Shown piece after piece: positions 1-11,935 of a DNA stretch of 64,000 nt. Location: positions 1-64,000 of the forward strand of contig JAHGAU010000018.1 in NCBI GenBank assembly GCA_019925105.1, given 5' to 3'. Made by a program: the position numbers and the translations under genes. This stretch comes from Niebla homalea (Eukaryota > Ascomycota > Lecanoromycetes > Lecanorales > Ramalinaceae). Position 1 is the first letter of the stretch. Every line of letters starts with the position of its first letter. The notes under the pieces were generated by a model. That model saw only the letters and a program-made list of their open reading frames with translations, did no database searches and was not told the DNA's origin.

Positions 1-659
1 TGAAATTATGTAATAACATCTTAATAAACCCGTTAATCTCCGTATTTCCATAACTCCTTTTTAACCGTCCATAAGTTAAAATATCCTTTAACTCCACTTT
101 ATCCTTGGTAAATAAATATTGGATATTTTCCCAGTATTGTTTTATCGATAATTGAAAAATCGGCTGGTCCTTTATATGGTAAAAATAGGTAAAAAGGGTT
201 TCGAAAACCAGGCTTTATCGATATAAATAGGATTTTTTTCCAGTAAATCTATAACCCTTATCTATAGGTAAAGGCTTAAACCGGGTATAAAAATCCTGAA
301 GTAAAAGATATTTAAAACATCCCGAGTATTTATCTATATCCTGATAATGGAGTTTATTAATCTAAGTCCTTATAAAAAGATGTATATCGTAGATATTATA
401 ATTTTAATATTTATTGAAAGAGTATTATAATAATACCGGTATATCCGAATTCATATATATTTTACAGTTAATATAGTTTTTGGATTAATACTATAAAGTC
501 GATTCCAGGTTATTTAGATTTATTTCGTTTTTCCGGTTTTCCAGTAAATATCGATCTTTTAATCCTGAATCATAAGATTCCTATAATTTGAAATCTGTAA
601 AATCGATATTTATAGGTCCGGTAAGGTCTATAAATAAATCCTCTTCGATTTCGGTATTA
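1..659. other. RIP-degraded AT-rich DNA, unassigned
   Basis: TA-dominated sequence lying 3' of the helicase relic on its coding strand. It may hold the helicase C-terminal tail, but I see no recognisable motif and no usable open frame. Confidence 0.5.
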
Positions 660-3600
660 AGTTTTTTTTTTTGAATAAACCTAGAGTAAAAATTATATTT
701 TTCTTCGTTTTTCTTATATTTTTTCCGGTTTATAGAGCCGTCCATAATTAAGTCCAGTATAATCCGTCGATATTTATCGTTTTTAACGTAATCCTTTATA
801 TCCGGATCTTCGGGCCGAGATAACCGAGGGTTATAAAGGATTATAGCTTTACTTTTTTCCCCTTATCGGCCGGCTTATTTACTTTCTTGATTATAAGCCT
901 TTAAATCTTTTAATAAATTAACGTAAATAATAACCCGTATATCCGGTAAATCCAGTCCTATAGATAAAACCGAAGTAATCGTTAAAATAAAGGCTTTTTT
1001 ATTACGGAAATTATTAAGTATTTAGCGTTTTTAATTTATAGTCCCGATTTTTACGTGATATTTAAGTATATCCAAGATTTCATTAACTTAATCCGTAAGG
1101 TAAATTGTCCCATAAAAGATAAGGATTTAACTACTTAAATAAAGCCTTTTTTTTAAATTTATTAAAAGTAATAAATTATCCCTTAAATTATCTACTATAA
1201 TATATTCTTAAATTAAATATTAAATATTTAGCCTTATAGTTGGTTCCCGTAATAAAAGTATATTGGATATATCGATACCGGTTAGCTAGAATTAGGTATT
1301 TTCATTTTTTAGTGGTAAGGAAGCCGTTAAATAAATAAGTTGCGTTTCATATTTAATTAAGGACTTTAATTCCTTAATTTTCGGCCGAAAATCCTTGGTA
1401 GCATCCAGTAAAATATAAGCTTTATTAATAATAATACGGTCTAAACGGCCTTATCGTTTTAATTAATTTAAAAATTAATTAAAAAGTTCGGTAACGGCTA
1501 TTTCCGGGGTAATTAATATAATATTAACTTAATCTTTAAGGCTTTTTAAGGTTTACTCCAGATATTTAAGGCCTTAATTTTAAGCCTTAAGTAATATTTC
1601 CTCCCTTAAAGATATAAGGGGTAATACTACTATGGTAAGTTTATTTGGGCCGGCAATAACAGTAAAGACTATAAAAAAAGTACTTTTTCTGCGTTCAGTA
1701 TTAGATATAATAATAATTAAATTTTTTCCGGATAGAATTGCCGTTAATCCGGTTTTTTATAAACCCTGAAACTCTAGATTTTAACCGTATAATTACTAAA
1801 AAGCCGGTAAAATTCGAGTAAATCGAAATCTCTAATATTTTTCTTTATAAATTTCCTTAATAAAATTTATAAATAACTTAGATTTCTAGTTTAATTTTTC
1901 TAATATAAGTAAAGTATTTAGGAATTAAAAGAATTAAAAGAGTTAGATGGATAAAGCCATGAATTTTTCCCGTTAAGTATATATTTAACCCGGTATTTCA
2001 TTTAATAACCGGGAGTATATATTATTAATAATATTATTAATATAAACGGCTTATAAATCGATAATTTCATTTTTTTTATTATTATCGTTTAGATTAATAA
2101 CGTTTTCCTAGTCTTTATTAATGAATTTATCGTAATAACGTTAAAAAATAATAATAATAATATACCGTTAAGTTAAGGTTTTAATATTCACTCTTACCCG
2201 GGACCGGAACTCCTTAAATAAAGCCATATTAAAAGAATTAAACGTCCAGGTATTATAACGGTAAAAAATATCTTAAAATTCTTATTAATTTAAATCCTTT
2301 TTTTGAATTTCGTTTAAGTTATTATTAATTATTATTTAACGTCTTAATCGTTTTTATTATTTTTTTGATTTTTCAGTTTTTTTAAGGTTTTTAATAAAGT
2401 AAATCTATTTAGGTTAAAGGTAAAAGGTAATATTTAATTTTTCCAAATATAAATTTAATAAATTTATTTTTAAAGGAATATAAAGTTAAAGGTAATAAAT
2501 AAATAAAACCGATAATTTATAAGGTATAAACCGGTTTATAACCTTAGTCGATTTAATAATAATAAAGCCTTTATAATATAAAGTAATAAATATAAATAGA
2601 CCGTTTTAAATAAAGATATTCCGTTTGGAATTTAATTAATTTTAATATTGAATTAATTAGATTTTAAGGCTTTAAATTAGACTATCTTAGGTAAGCTATA
2701 ATAAAATTATTAGCTTTTCTTTAAATTTCTGGTTTTCTTTAAATAAATAATAAACTTTATCCAGTTTCCAGTAAGTATCGTTATTTTTAAATTTAAGAAA
2801 ACGGTTTTATAAGGTCAATATTTAATAGATTTTTTTATATAGATAAAATTCACCTTTAAAAGGTAATTTATTCCGTTCGTTCATAAAGAAATTCTAGTCC
2901 GGTATATTATTAATAATATCGTCAGAAAAAGTAATAAAATTTATAGAGGATAAATCGTTTTAACCGGTAAATAATAAATTATTAAATAACCAGGATTTAA
3001 CGGTTTTTAATAATCTAAATAATACGGAACGGTATTAATCTATAATTAATAAAAGATTTTTATAAAAAACCTTGTTATTTTCTTAAAATATAATACCTTC
3101 CTTAGTAATATTATAATTAAGGGTAAATCTATAAGTCTGTAATTTAAAAATAAAGTTAATAAACCGTAATAAGGTATTAATACCAGTAAGGAATAAATGA
3201 TTTTTCGTTAATTTAATAGTTTTATTAAATAAGGTATTAATAAGTAAATCGGAATCCGAAATTAAAGGTAAATTTATTAATATATTTAAGTCGATAATTT
3301 AATCCTTAAGTTCCGGTAAACTGGGTTAAAAGGTATAAACCCTTAAAAGGATAAGGGCTTAAGAAAAGGTAATAATACCACTTAATTTAATGGTATAATT
3401 CATAGGTGGGGACCAGGTAAAATCGGTGTTAATACCGTATATTACTAAGTTATTAAGTAAAAAACTTTAATAATTATCCTTAAATAAATCTTAATATAAA
3501 AGGCTTAAAAAAAAGCGTAATAATAAATCCTTAAATTTATTTAAAGAATATAATAAATCCTTAAAATTATTATCGGATAAATTATTAACGAGTTCTTTAT

Positions 3601-4850
3601 TAGATTCATTAAAAAAAAGGTTATTAATATATATATTTAAATAAAAGATAAAAGTAATAAAAGTAAAAATAAAAAAAAAAGGGTAAAGTAAAATATAAAA
3701 AAGGTAAAAAAAAAAATAAAAAAGGGTAAAAATTATAAGTTAAAAAGTAAATATAAATAATAAATAATAAATAACAGAAAAAAAATAAAAATAACTTACT
3801 TTTCTAATTAATCTTTTATAAATCTTAATACTTTAATAAATAAAGTAAAAGATAATTTAATATATTTATACTTTAAATAATTCCTTAAAGTAAATAACCT
3901 AATATTTTATAAATAAATAAATATATTAAGTTAAACCTTAATATAAAAATAAATCGTATTTAAATTAATATATATTATAAACGGTTTTTTATTTATAACG
4001 TTATTAATTTCTTTATGGTTTATATATTTTAATGAATTCCGGCTTGCGGTACTTAACTTATTAATTAAAACCGCTTTTTTAAATAAAGCTTTAATTAATT
4101 TTATTATTAAATATAATAATAAAATCGATAATTACTCTGGATCGTTTGATTTTAAAGTTGGTTTTACCGGGGGTTTTAATTAAGACCAAACTATAACTGG
4201 ATTGAAATTGGATAAATAAGTAGTTTACCCGGTACGGGCTACTTAGGTATTAACCTTAAATTTTTCCGGTTCTATAATTATTATATTTATATTTTCAATA
4301 ATTATTTTAATTCGTTCCGTTAATTTCTTTATTTTAATAATATGGATAAGGGCCGGTATATCCGATAAGTTAATAATATTATCGTTATTTTTAATATTAA
4401 ATACTTTAAATAAATAACGATTTAATCCTCGGGTATATAATTATTGGAATTTAATAAATATTTATTTATTATTCGATTTTAATTAATTTTTTCAATAAAA
4501 ATTATTTTATTTTTAAGCTTAATAAATATCCGGGTGATCGTTCCGCTAATATATCATTATCGTATTTAGGGATAAGTAAATATAAGTGCAATAAATATAC
4601 TTTAAACCCGAAGAAACGGGTAATAAAGGTAAAGGAATAACCGGTCCGTCCGGAATATCGATATTATCTAAGTAAAACTCAGTAATATAAGTAAAAATCT
4701 TATTCCGGGTAATAAGGGCAAAATAAGGATATTATTTATCCAGGTGGCCGCGTAATTCCTGGAACCGGACGCCGTATTTATGATCACGGCATATTAAAGC
4801 CTTATAATTAGATAAATAAAAAAAGGCCTTTTCGGTAAGGACTTAAGGTG
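660..4850 (-). pseudogene. RecQ-like superfamily 2 helicase relic, subtelomeric fungal type
   Basis: Read on the minus strand through RIP stops, this is a fungal RecQ-like helicase. Near 4,850-4,500 the translation reads LICRDHKYGVRFQELRGHLD and then IDIPDGPVIPLPLLPV, which resembles the C2H2-like N-terminal domain of large subtelomeric helicases. Near 1,760-1,600 comes the Walker A zone (the expected GxGKS is degraded to NTERRKST), then VVLPLISLREE. LITPEIAVTELFN follows, and RIIINKAYILLDATKDFRP near 1,430 is the DEAH-box region with D, E and C/H altered by RIP-type transitions. Near 1,000-870, SIGLDLPDIRVIIYVN and NQES-AGR-GE match helicase motifs V-VI. The tail (KYRRIILDLIMDG, then KNEEKYNFY) resembles the Cys-rich RecQ zinc region with Cys changed to Tyr. 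The roughly 4.2-kb span fits a protein of about 1,400 residues. Many in-frame stops make it non-functional. Family identity is firm; the exact ends are not. Confidence 0.85.
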
Positions 4851-4890
4851 AATCCATTATATAAATGGATATAAATAATATATAAATAAA

Positions 4891-5116
4891 AGGTGAAGGT
4901 AAAGGTAGGTAAAGGTAAAGGTAGGTAAAGGTAAAGGTAAAGGTAAAGGTAAAGGTGAATAAAGGTAAAGGTAAATAAAGGTAAAAGTAAATAAAGGTAA
5001 AGGTAGGTAAAGGTAAAGGTGAAGGTAAAGATAAAGGTAAAGGTAAGGTAAAGGTATAAGTGATAGTAAAGGGTAAAGGGTAAAGGGTAAAGGGTAAAGG
5101 GTAAAGGGTAAAGGGT
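4891..5116 (+). repeat. GGTAAA satellite passing into a GGGTAAA heptamer array
   Basis: A G-rich array of GGTAAA hexamers with GGTAGGTAAA and GGTGAA variants runs to about 5,065. It is followed by about seven perfect GGGTAAA heptamers (5,067-5,116). It lies directly upstream of the helicase relic. The unit resembles telomeric DNA in composition but is neither TTAGGG nor TTTAGGG. An open frame on the minus strand across it (4,808-5,233) only translates the repeat. Confidence 0.9.
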
Positions 5117-5239
5117 ATTTGGTTTGCTTGGGTATTGAGTAGATTGAGTGACTTGAGTATGATGAGAAAAACAGAAATTTGAAGGGGGGGAAGGGTGATT
5201 ATATAGATGAATTATTAGCCAAGCCTTTACCAAGAGAAT

Positions 5240-6010
5240 TATAAGTTATAAGGCTTAAATAAAGCCGAGACCGGGCTTAGATAATTAAGTTACTTAATAA
5301 TTTAAAAATAAATAAACCGGTTCCGGACTAATAATTATTAATGGTAATAATGTAATAATTTAGGTAACAGTATAATAATTTAAAAATAAAGATTTATTTA
5401 TAGATTATTCTTATATTTAAACGGATATTACGGCCGGATCTTAAAGCCTTAATATAGGGAAGCGATATTAACTATTACCCTATATTAAGAAATATTAAGA
5501 CCTTTATATTATTAATAAAATAATAAAAGTATTATATAAGTTTTTTTTTATTATTATTAAGTAATATAATTTTAAATAAAATACGGATTTAAGTTTTTCC
5601 GTTACCGTTATAAAGTACTTTTTTTAAGCTATCTTTTAAATTAAATAGATTAAATAAAGGATTAATAATAATCCGGATATACCTTAAAACCTTAAAGAAT
5701 TACTTATAAACCCTTATAGGTTAATATTACCGTAGCCGTTAATAGACGGATTTTCGTTTTTTTAATATTATTAAAGAGCGGGGAAACGTATAAAGAAAGT
5801 TAAATTACCAGATTTTACCGGGGAATAGCCGATAAAAAAGTAATAATTAACACCGGGAAATAAACTTAAACCCTATAACCCGGAATTTATAAATATTTAA
5901 AAATCAATAAATAAATAATTACTACTCGGACGAACCTTAGAGGTTTCGGGATTAATAAGCCGTATTAAAATCTATACCTTTTATATAGAGAATAAATAAA
6001 TCCGGGCCGG
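5240..6010. other. RIP-degraded AT-rich DNA, unassigned
   Basis: TA-rich sequence with scattered CCGG-containing words. I could not follow any protein motif in any frame. Confidence 0.5.
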
Positions 6011-6014
6011 TTCT

Positions 6015-6056
6015 ACCCTGGAAAGAGTCATTTCTAAAAATGACTCTTTCCTGGGT
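6015..6056. repeat. Long hairpin (19-bp arms, 4-nt loop)
   Basis: The left arm 6,015-6,033 and right arm 6,038-6,056 pair with one mismatch around the loop CTAA. The core is GGAAAGAGTCATTT against AAATGACTCTTTCC. A shorter hairpin reusing the same word lies at 6,097-6,119 (ACTCTTTCC, AGGCA, GGAAAGAGT). The role is unknown; MITE ends or recombination debris are possible. Confidence 0.85.
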
Positions 6057-6127
6057 CAAATCCGAGAAGGCCGAATTAACGCCGAGTGAGCAAATGACTC
6101 TTTCCAGGCAGGAAAGAGTGAGAACTA

Positions 6128-6296
6128 GGTGATAGGGTGCAAGTGAGGGTGCAAGTGAGGGTGCAAGTAAGGGTGCAAATGAGGGTGTAAGTGAGGGTGC
6201 AAGTAAGGGTAGTGGTGTACTTGCAGGTAAGGGTGCAGATAAGGGTGCAAGTAAGGGTGCAGGTGAGGGTGTAGGTAAGGCTGCAGGTGAGGGTGG
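6128..6296 (+). repeat. 12-bp minisatellite, about 14 units
   Basis: Tandem units of GGGTGCAAGTGA with transition variants (GGGTGCAAGTAA, GGGTGTAAGTGA, GGGTGCAGGTGA). Because the unit is a multiple of three it produces a spurious His/Pro/Leu-rich open frame on the minus strand. Confidence 0.92.
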
Positions 6297-6327
6297 ATCA
6301 CCTTTAATGGTAAAATCTTAATCCTTT

Positions 6328-6577
6328 TATTTCTCAACAACCACCCTATAAAATTTTATCAACAGAGGCTTGTTTGAATGCGCTTACTTCACTCTACAAC
6401 TCTTATATATAAAGTTAATGGATTAAGTAGATAACTCTAAAGATGTATTAAGATGAAGTATCCGTACTTCACATAAAGTTCAGATCTAAGACTTGGCAGA
6501 TAACTTACTGCATACAGCCTCTCCTATTGGTCAGCTATCCGTACTTCACATGAAGTCCAGACATTAATAATGTTAGT
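6328..6577 (+). repeat. Direct repeat copy 1 (about 250 bp)
   Basis: Homologous to 7,285-7,533, 957 bp downstream. The copy is only lightly RIP-affected and contains an internal duplicated word (TATCCGTACTTCACATGAAG) near 6,458 and 6,535, which includes the interrupted palindrome ACTTCA-CA-TGAAGT. The pair could be the LTRs of a very short retroelement, but I see no clear TG/CA ends or target duplication. Confidence 0.75.
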
Positions 6578-7284
6578 TATTTAAACGTTAATATATATAG
6601 TCTATTGCTAAGAGGCAGGGGGGAATAGTTACTATACTAGGACTAACTTTAAACCATTAATATAATAAATGTTAAAAGAATAACTATATATTAATTACTT
6701 TAATTATTCTTTTAATTAACTTTATTTTTTTCTTAAGTTTAACCTTATACGTTTTAAAGATATATTTCACGACTTTCTCTTTTACTTAACTATATATAAT
6801 CGCCTTATTATTATAATACAGTAAAGTATACTTAAAGAATTTCTTAACTTAAAAACCTTTAATTAACGGACTATATAATAAAGGAAGTATTATATCCGAG
6901 GGAAAAGAGAGCTTAAGAGGGGCAATCTTATTTATTATATTTTAAACTTAACGCTTTTTAACTATATATTAATCTTAAAGATATTGCTTAATATTTTTAA
7001 TTATAATATAATATTAATACTCTATATAAAGGATTACTTTATATTAAGGGAGGTACCGTAACCTAACGTTCTTTATATCGTAAGAAAATAAAGGGAATAA
7101 GTAAATATAATTTATAAAAATTAAAGTAAACCGGATATAATTTAAGTATATAAAGTATAATTATAAGGAATATATATTGGAAGAAATAGTTTATAATACC
7201 TTATATAAATTCAGCCTTAAAGACTTAAACTAAACTATATAAAGTTACTTTCCGTATTTTAAGTAAGAAATATTATGAATAATA
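6578..7284. other. Interior between the 250-bp direct repeats
   Basis: About 700 bp of AT-rich sequence without a recognisable coding frame. If the flanking repeats are LTRs, this would be the interior of a non-autonomous element. Confidence 0.35.
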
Positions 7285-7533
7285 TTTCCTTAATAACGGC
7301 TTTATAAAATTTTATTAATAAAGGCTCGTTTAAATACGCTTACTTTCTTTTATAACTTTTATATAGAAAGTTAATAAATTAAGTACTTAATTTTTAAGAT
7401 ATATTAAAATAAAGTATCCGTACTTTATATAAAGTTTAGATTTAAGACTTAACAGATAACTTATTATATACAGCCTCTCCTATTGGTCAGCTATCCGTAC
7501 TTCACATGAAGTCCAGACATTAATAGTATTAGG
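7285..7533 (+). repeat. Direct repeat copy 2 (about 250 bp)
   Basis: Differs from copy 1 mainly by C-to-T and G-to-A changes in its first 185 bp. The block 7,471-7,525 is identical to 6,515-6,569 and keeps its CpA and TpG sites, so mutation stops abruptly inside the repeat. Confidence 0.75.
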
Positions 7534-9011
7534 TTAAACGTATAATAAAATACCTTAATTTAAGCTATAATATTAATATATAATATAATCCCGTTAAGGA
7601 AAAAAATAAGAAGTTCGTCGGTTATATAAATGTATCCTATATTAACGTTAAAGAGATATTTTAATTTATATTAAATTATATCTTTTAATATTAAAACGGA
7701 CTTATTTTAACTTATTTTTATTAATAAAATACCGTAATTATTTTATTATTTAAGTTTAAGTATAATACGGCTTATAAAATTATATAAAAAGCTTTTTTTT
7801 TAACTTATTTTAGGGTTAAGATAAGCTACTTTAATAACGATACTTACCCTATTACCTTATAAATTAAGAATTAAGCGGTTATACGGATTATTAATAAGTT
7901 ATCCGATTATGATTATATTAAATATATCCGGACTTATTATTATATAATTCATAAAATAATAATTAAGATTAAGGAATTTACCCTTAAGTAAATTTTATTT
8001 AAGAAATAAGTAATAAATATATTTATTAAATTATTTAAATAAATAGAGTTTATCCCTACCCGTAAGTTATTAAGCTTATACGCCGTATTAAAGGATAAGT
8101 AATAATAAATAAAATAAATTACCGGTATTATTATCGTTATTATTAAAGGGAATATTAAAGTATTAATAACTCCTTATAATGTTATCCAGTTTATATACGT
8201 ATTAATTCAGAAGTATAGTATATATTAAAGTACCTGGCCGTACTTCTTAGAACGGCCGGGTATCCTTTAAAGATAGCTTTGCTCTTCCTACATATACCTA
8301 GATAACTGAATCAATGAATACGTTGTATACCCACTACATTATTAAGTAGGGTTTACTACCAGACTTACTAAGGTAACGTAAGTATCGTAAAGCGGGCATA
8401 TTAAGTCGGGGCGTTCCGGATTAAAAACAAGGGAATATTAATAAAAGGATAACGATGGTATATAGTTAAAGACGAAAGGCATAAGAAAAGGTTTTAAAAC
8501 GGTTTAATTAATAATATTATATTATGTTTTATAAAGATAATAATTAATAACAATAGGTATAAAAATTTATAACGATAAGCTTACCGACAGTTATCGTATC
8601 GAGGCATTAAAATCCGAAAGGGATATTCTCGCGGGATATTTTCGCTTCCCATAGAGCCGTTATATTACGTTTATAAAGGCTTATTTCGACGCAAATTGTC
8701 CCACATTAATATATTAAAGATAACTTTATTAAGAAACGTTATAATATACTTCAGCAGGAGTTAGTACCCGCTTAACTAACTAAGCTTATCCAGCTTAATT
8801 AACTCTTCGTTCGCTTAACTTTTATATTATAATATTATCTTTTAACTGCTTTCTCGTCTTTAGTCTACCTTACTTCTTTACTTCTAGCCTCCCTTACCTC
8901 CTTTTTTCTGATCTTAAAAGGGGCAAATATAATTATAATAGGTAAAGGACTTATTCGGAAAGTATTAATATTATAATGAGCCGATATAGAAAGATTTCAA
9001 CTACGTAATAG
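7534..9011. other. RIP-degraded AT-rich DNA with a less damaged patch
   Basis: On the plus strand between about 7,600 and 8,250 one frame can be followed through TAA stops, but I do not recognise it. The patch 8,230-8,420 is less AT-rich and contains a short inverted repeat around GGCCGTACTTCTTAGAACGGCC. No gene could be assigned. Confidence 0.4.
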
Positions 9012-9190
9012 CCTTAAATATATCTTTCCTTAAATATATCTTTCCTTAAATATATCTTTCCTTAAATATATCTTTCCTTAAATATATCTTTCCTTAAATA
9101 TATCTTTCCTTAAATATATCTTTCCTGAAATATATCTTTCCTTAAATATATCTTTCCTTAAATATATCTTTCCTTAAATATATCTTTCCT
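9012..9190 (+). repeat. 16-bp tandem repeat, about 11 units
   Basis: Contiguous head-to-tail copies of CTTAAATATATCTTTC; one unit carries GAAATA in place of TAAATA. There is no spacer between units, so this is a minisatellite. Confidence 0.95.
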
Positions 9191-11690
9191 TTAAGGGTTA
9201 CGTTAATCACCTTAAAGTAAATCGTCCGGGATGTTCTATGATTTTTCCTCTTTTTATTCCTCGGATATATAAGATCTTCCTCTTTTTAGAATATATTTAT
9301 AATATCCTGAACTCTAGCTGGGTATATTAAAGTCAGGGACAGCTTAATAATATTAAGCTAGGCTTTACCTATAAAAATATAATTTACCCTTTATAGGGTA
9401 TTTTACTTAACGGACGTTTTCTCGCTGATTATATTTCTAGGTATATTTAAGGGTCGGAATAATAATAAGATAGGCTTATATATATAATAGGTATAGTAAT
9501 TTATATTAGAATCTTTCTGTTAAGTTTCGACTTTTAATAACTAATCAGTTAGTAATAAAGAATAAAATATAATTTCTTCTTACCTTTCTATTTATATATA
9601 TCTTACCCACTTTTCTTTATTGTTATTGCCTTTATCCGTTTTAATTGCTTTTAATCTTCTGCCCGTTAAGAACTTAGTTAGCTTTTTTAATAATGCTTTA
9701 AACGCTTATTAAACGTCGTTAATAATCTTCGTTAATATTATTAATTAATAAAGGATAAGTGAAATATCCGAGCTCCAATGGCCGAGCTCCTTTATAGCCT
9801 TATAGATCCTTTTAAAGCGTTAATTAAAGGTAAGTTTTTAATCTTATAGGTAGTTTAAGAGAAGGATAAATAATTAAAGCAATATGCTATTACCATTGCC
9901 ACCGTCTAAATTTTCAGGTCGAAGGAAATAGCATTTAATACGTAATAGTTATGGGTTAAGATACGGAGGCTAAAAAATATAATCTATACTATCTACTAAA
10001 GTTAACTACCTTAATAAAGGTACTATCCCTAGAGGAATTAATGAGTCTTTTGGTAAATATTATCTATATACGTTTAATATAAAAGAAGGAGAAAATAATT
10101 AATTACCGTAATATACCATTTTTAATCCCTTAAAATATTTAAAAAGTAATGAAAAGCTTAAAAGGGCCGACCGTTAAAACCGTCCTTTTCCCCGATATCG
10201 TAAATAATCGGAGAAAGATTAATTCGAATTTAGTTTTTATAAGGCGGCGGCGGTAAAAGAAAACGCTCGTTATAATTTAAGAAAAGAACCCTAAAGTAAA
10301 CGGTTAACATACTTTAAAGGATAAAGATTAAAGGATTTCTAGTGCAAAACTTATAAAGGAGTCCTTCTTAAACGTAATATAAGGTTTTCCGTTTACCTTA
10401 TTACCTTTATTAATAGTTTAAAGAGTCTTAAAATGGCAAAGGCATCTATATACCGGATATACGTCCGAGTCCATCCCCGTCGTTTCCTAAGGAATATATA
10501 AAAAGACTGATATTTATTTAAAAATATTTATATATAATATCTTTCTCCTTACTTTTAACGCTCTATATCCGTTATATCGGATAACTTATAAAAGGATATT
10601 ATTTTATTAAGATTTAATAACTTTTTAAAGTAAGTAATAAATTATAATATCGGCTTAATTTCTTAAGTAAAAATTAATAATTATATAACCGAACTTATAA
10701 TTTAAAGAAGATTATAAAAAGTAATAATAAATTAAATAATAAGTATATTATATTAAATACGTAAGCTATCTTTATTTAAAAATATATTAACGGTCTTCGA
10801 ATTAATACCTTAAGTATAATAAAGGTATCTTTATATAATATAGAATCTGGGAGTTATAATATTATTAATACATACGATAAACCCCGAGGGACCTATATTG
10901 GATAAAAGGGTTTAAAGGTACGCTAATAAGGTTAACGCTTAAGTAATGGCTTTCCGTTATTGCTTTTAAATTGATTATTGCCGTATATCTGAGTAATAGA
11001 ACCCGGATATTGGATTCTGCCTACCTAAATATAATTAAAGCTATAGCGATATCCACCTCCCGCCAGCTATATACCCGCCAATAAAATCCTCCTTTACTTT
11101 TTCTACCTCCTCTATAAGCTCCTATATTATTCCTTCTTTTACTCCTCCGTATAATATACGAAAGTTTAAGCTTAAATAGATAAATAGCCTATAATATTAA
11201 AGTAATAAAATTCGGTCGGTATACGAAATAATCGATTATGTTTTTCCATTATATTCTTAGTACCTGAGCCCGCTTTTATATTAAAAGTCTTAATATTATA
11301 TCCTTTCTGGGTAAAATCCTATATAAGGAAGGGAGGTCTAGAGCGGGGAATAAGGACGATATAATAAACTGGTAGTAAGGGAACTTTTACGGACGCGGCG
11401 ATAATCCTACGCTCGAGTACTTTACGGCGGATTTATATGGAGTCGGACGGCGTTCTCCACCTGCACTGTATCCTTTTCCCCCCTTACCCCCCCCTCCTTA
11501 CCTGGTATAATTTATTGCTTAATTATATGGTAATACTTATTAGGGTAAATAATTTAACTTTTAAAGTATAAGACTAAACGTTATAACTTTTATCGTCGGA
11601 TTCAAGATGCTTTACTTAGGATTTATTATAACGTCGTAAACATAAAAGCTTAACTCTATAGCCAGATATACTTAATATCGTTTTATACGC
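9191..11690. other. RIP-degraded AT-rich DNA, unassigned
   Basis: A plus-strand frame from about 10,100 to 11,050 can be followed through TAA/TAG codons, with stretches such as PDIRPSPSPSFPKEYIKRL and SNRTRILDSAYLNIIKAIA. This suggests a decayed gene or element, but I cannot name the family. The 11,400-11,520 part is somewhat more GC-rich. Confidence 0.35.
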
Positions 11691-11694
11691 GGAG

Positions 11695-11935
11695 ACCAAT
11701 TACCAGCAAGCACCCTGGAAGTAAAAGCATAGGAGCGCTGGCTGGCCGCCCCAATCAAGCGTAAGAGGAGGTTATAGATTAAATTGAAATGTTACGCTTG
11801 GCCCCAGATGCAATGCCTATTGAGTCTGATGAGCCAGCTGAACCTTCCCAGCGGGACCTGCCCAATCAGCCGGACTTATCCAGCCAGCCGACCCCCCAGC
11901 CGACCCTCCACCTGCGATCAGCTTAGAACTTAATA
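11695..11935 (+). pseudogene. Small island, end of an unknown Pro/Gln-rich reading frame
   Basis: A 240-bp patch with normal base composition inside RIP DNA. One plus-strand frame from about 11,785 reads IEMLRLAPDAMPIESDEPAE and continues with Ser/Gln/Pro-rich sequence to a TAG at about 11,923-11,925. It looks like the disordered end of a protein whose upstream part has been destroyed. It may be the end of the frame noted between 10.1 and 11.1 kb. No function can be given. Confidence 0.35.

Noticed and set aside
4891..5116. True telomere
   Set aside because: The unit is GGTAAA or GGGTAAA, not TTAGGG or its complement, and DNA continues on both sides.
4808..5233. 141-codon minus-strand open frame rich in Leu/Tyr/Thr/Phe
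   Set aside because: It translates the GGTAAA/GGGTAAA satellite; stops are absent because of the repeat, not selection.
6125..6340. 71-codon His/Pro/Leu repeat frame on the minus strand
   Set aside because: Product of the 12-bp minisatellite.
9012..9190. Possible CRISPR-like array
   Set aside because: Units are contiguous 16-mers without spacers, and the genome context is fungal.
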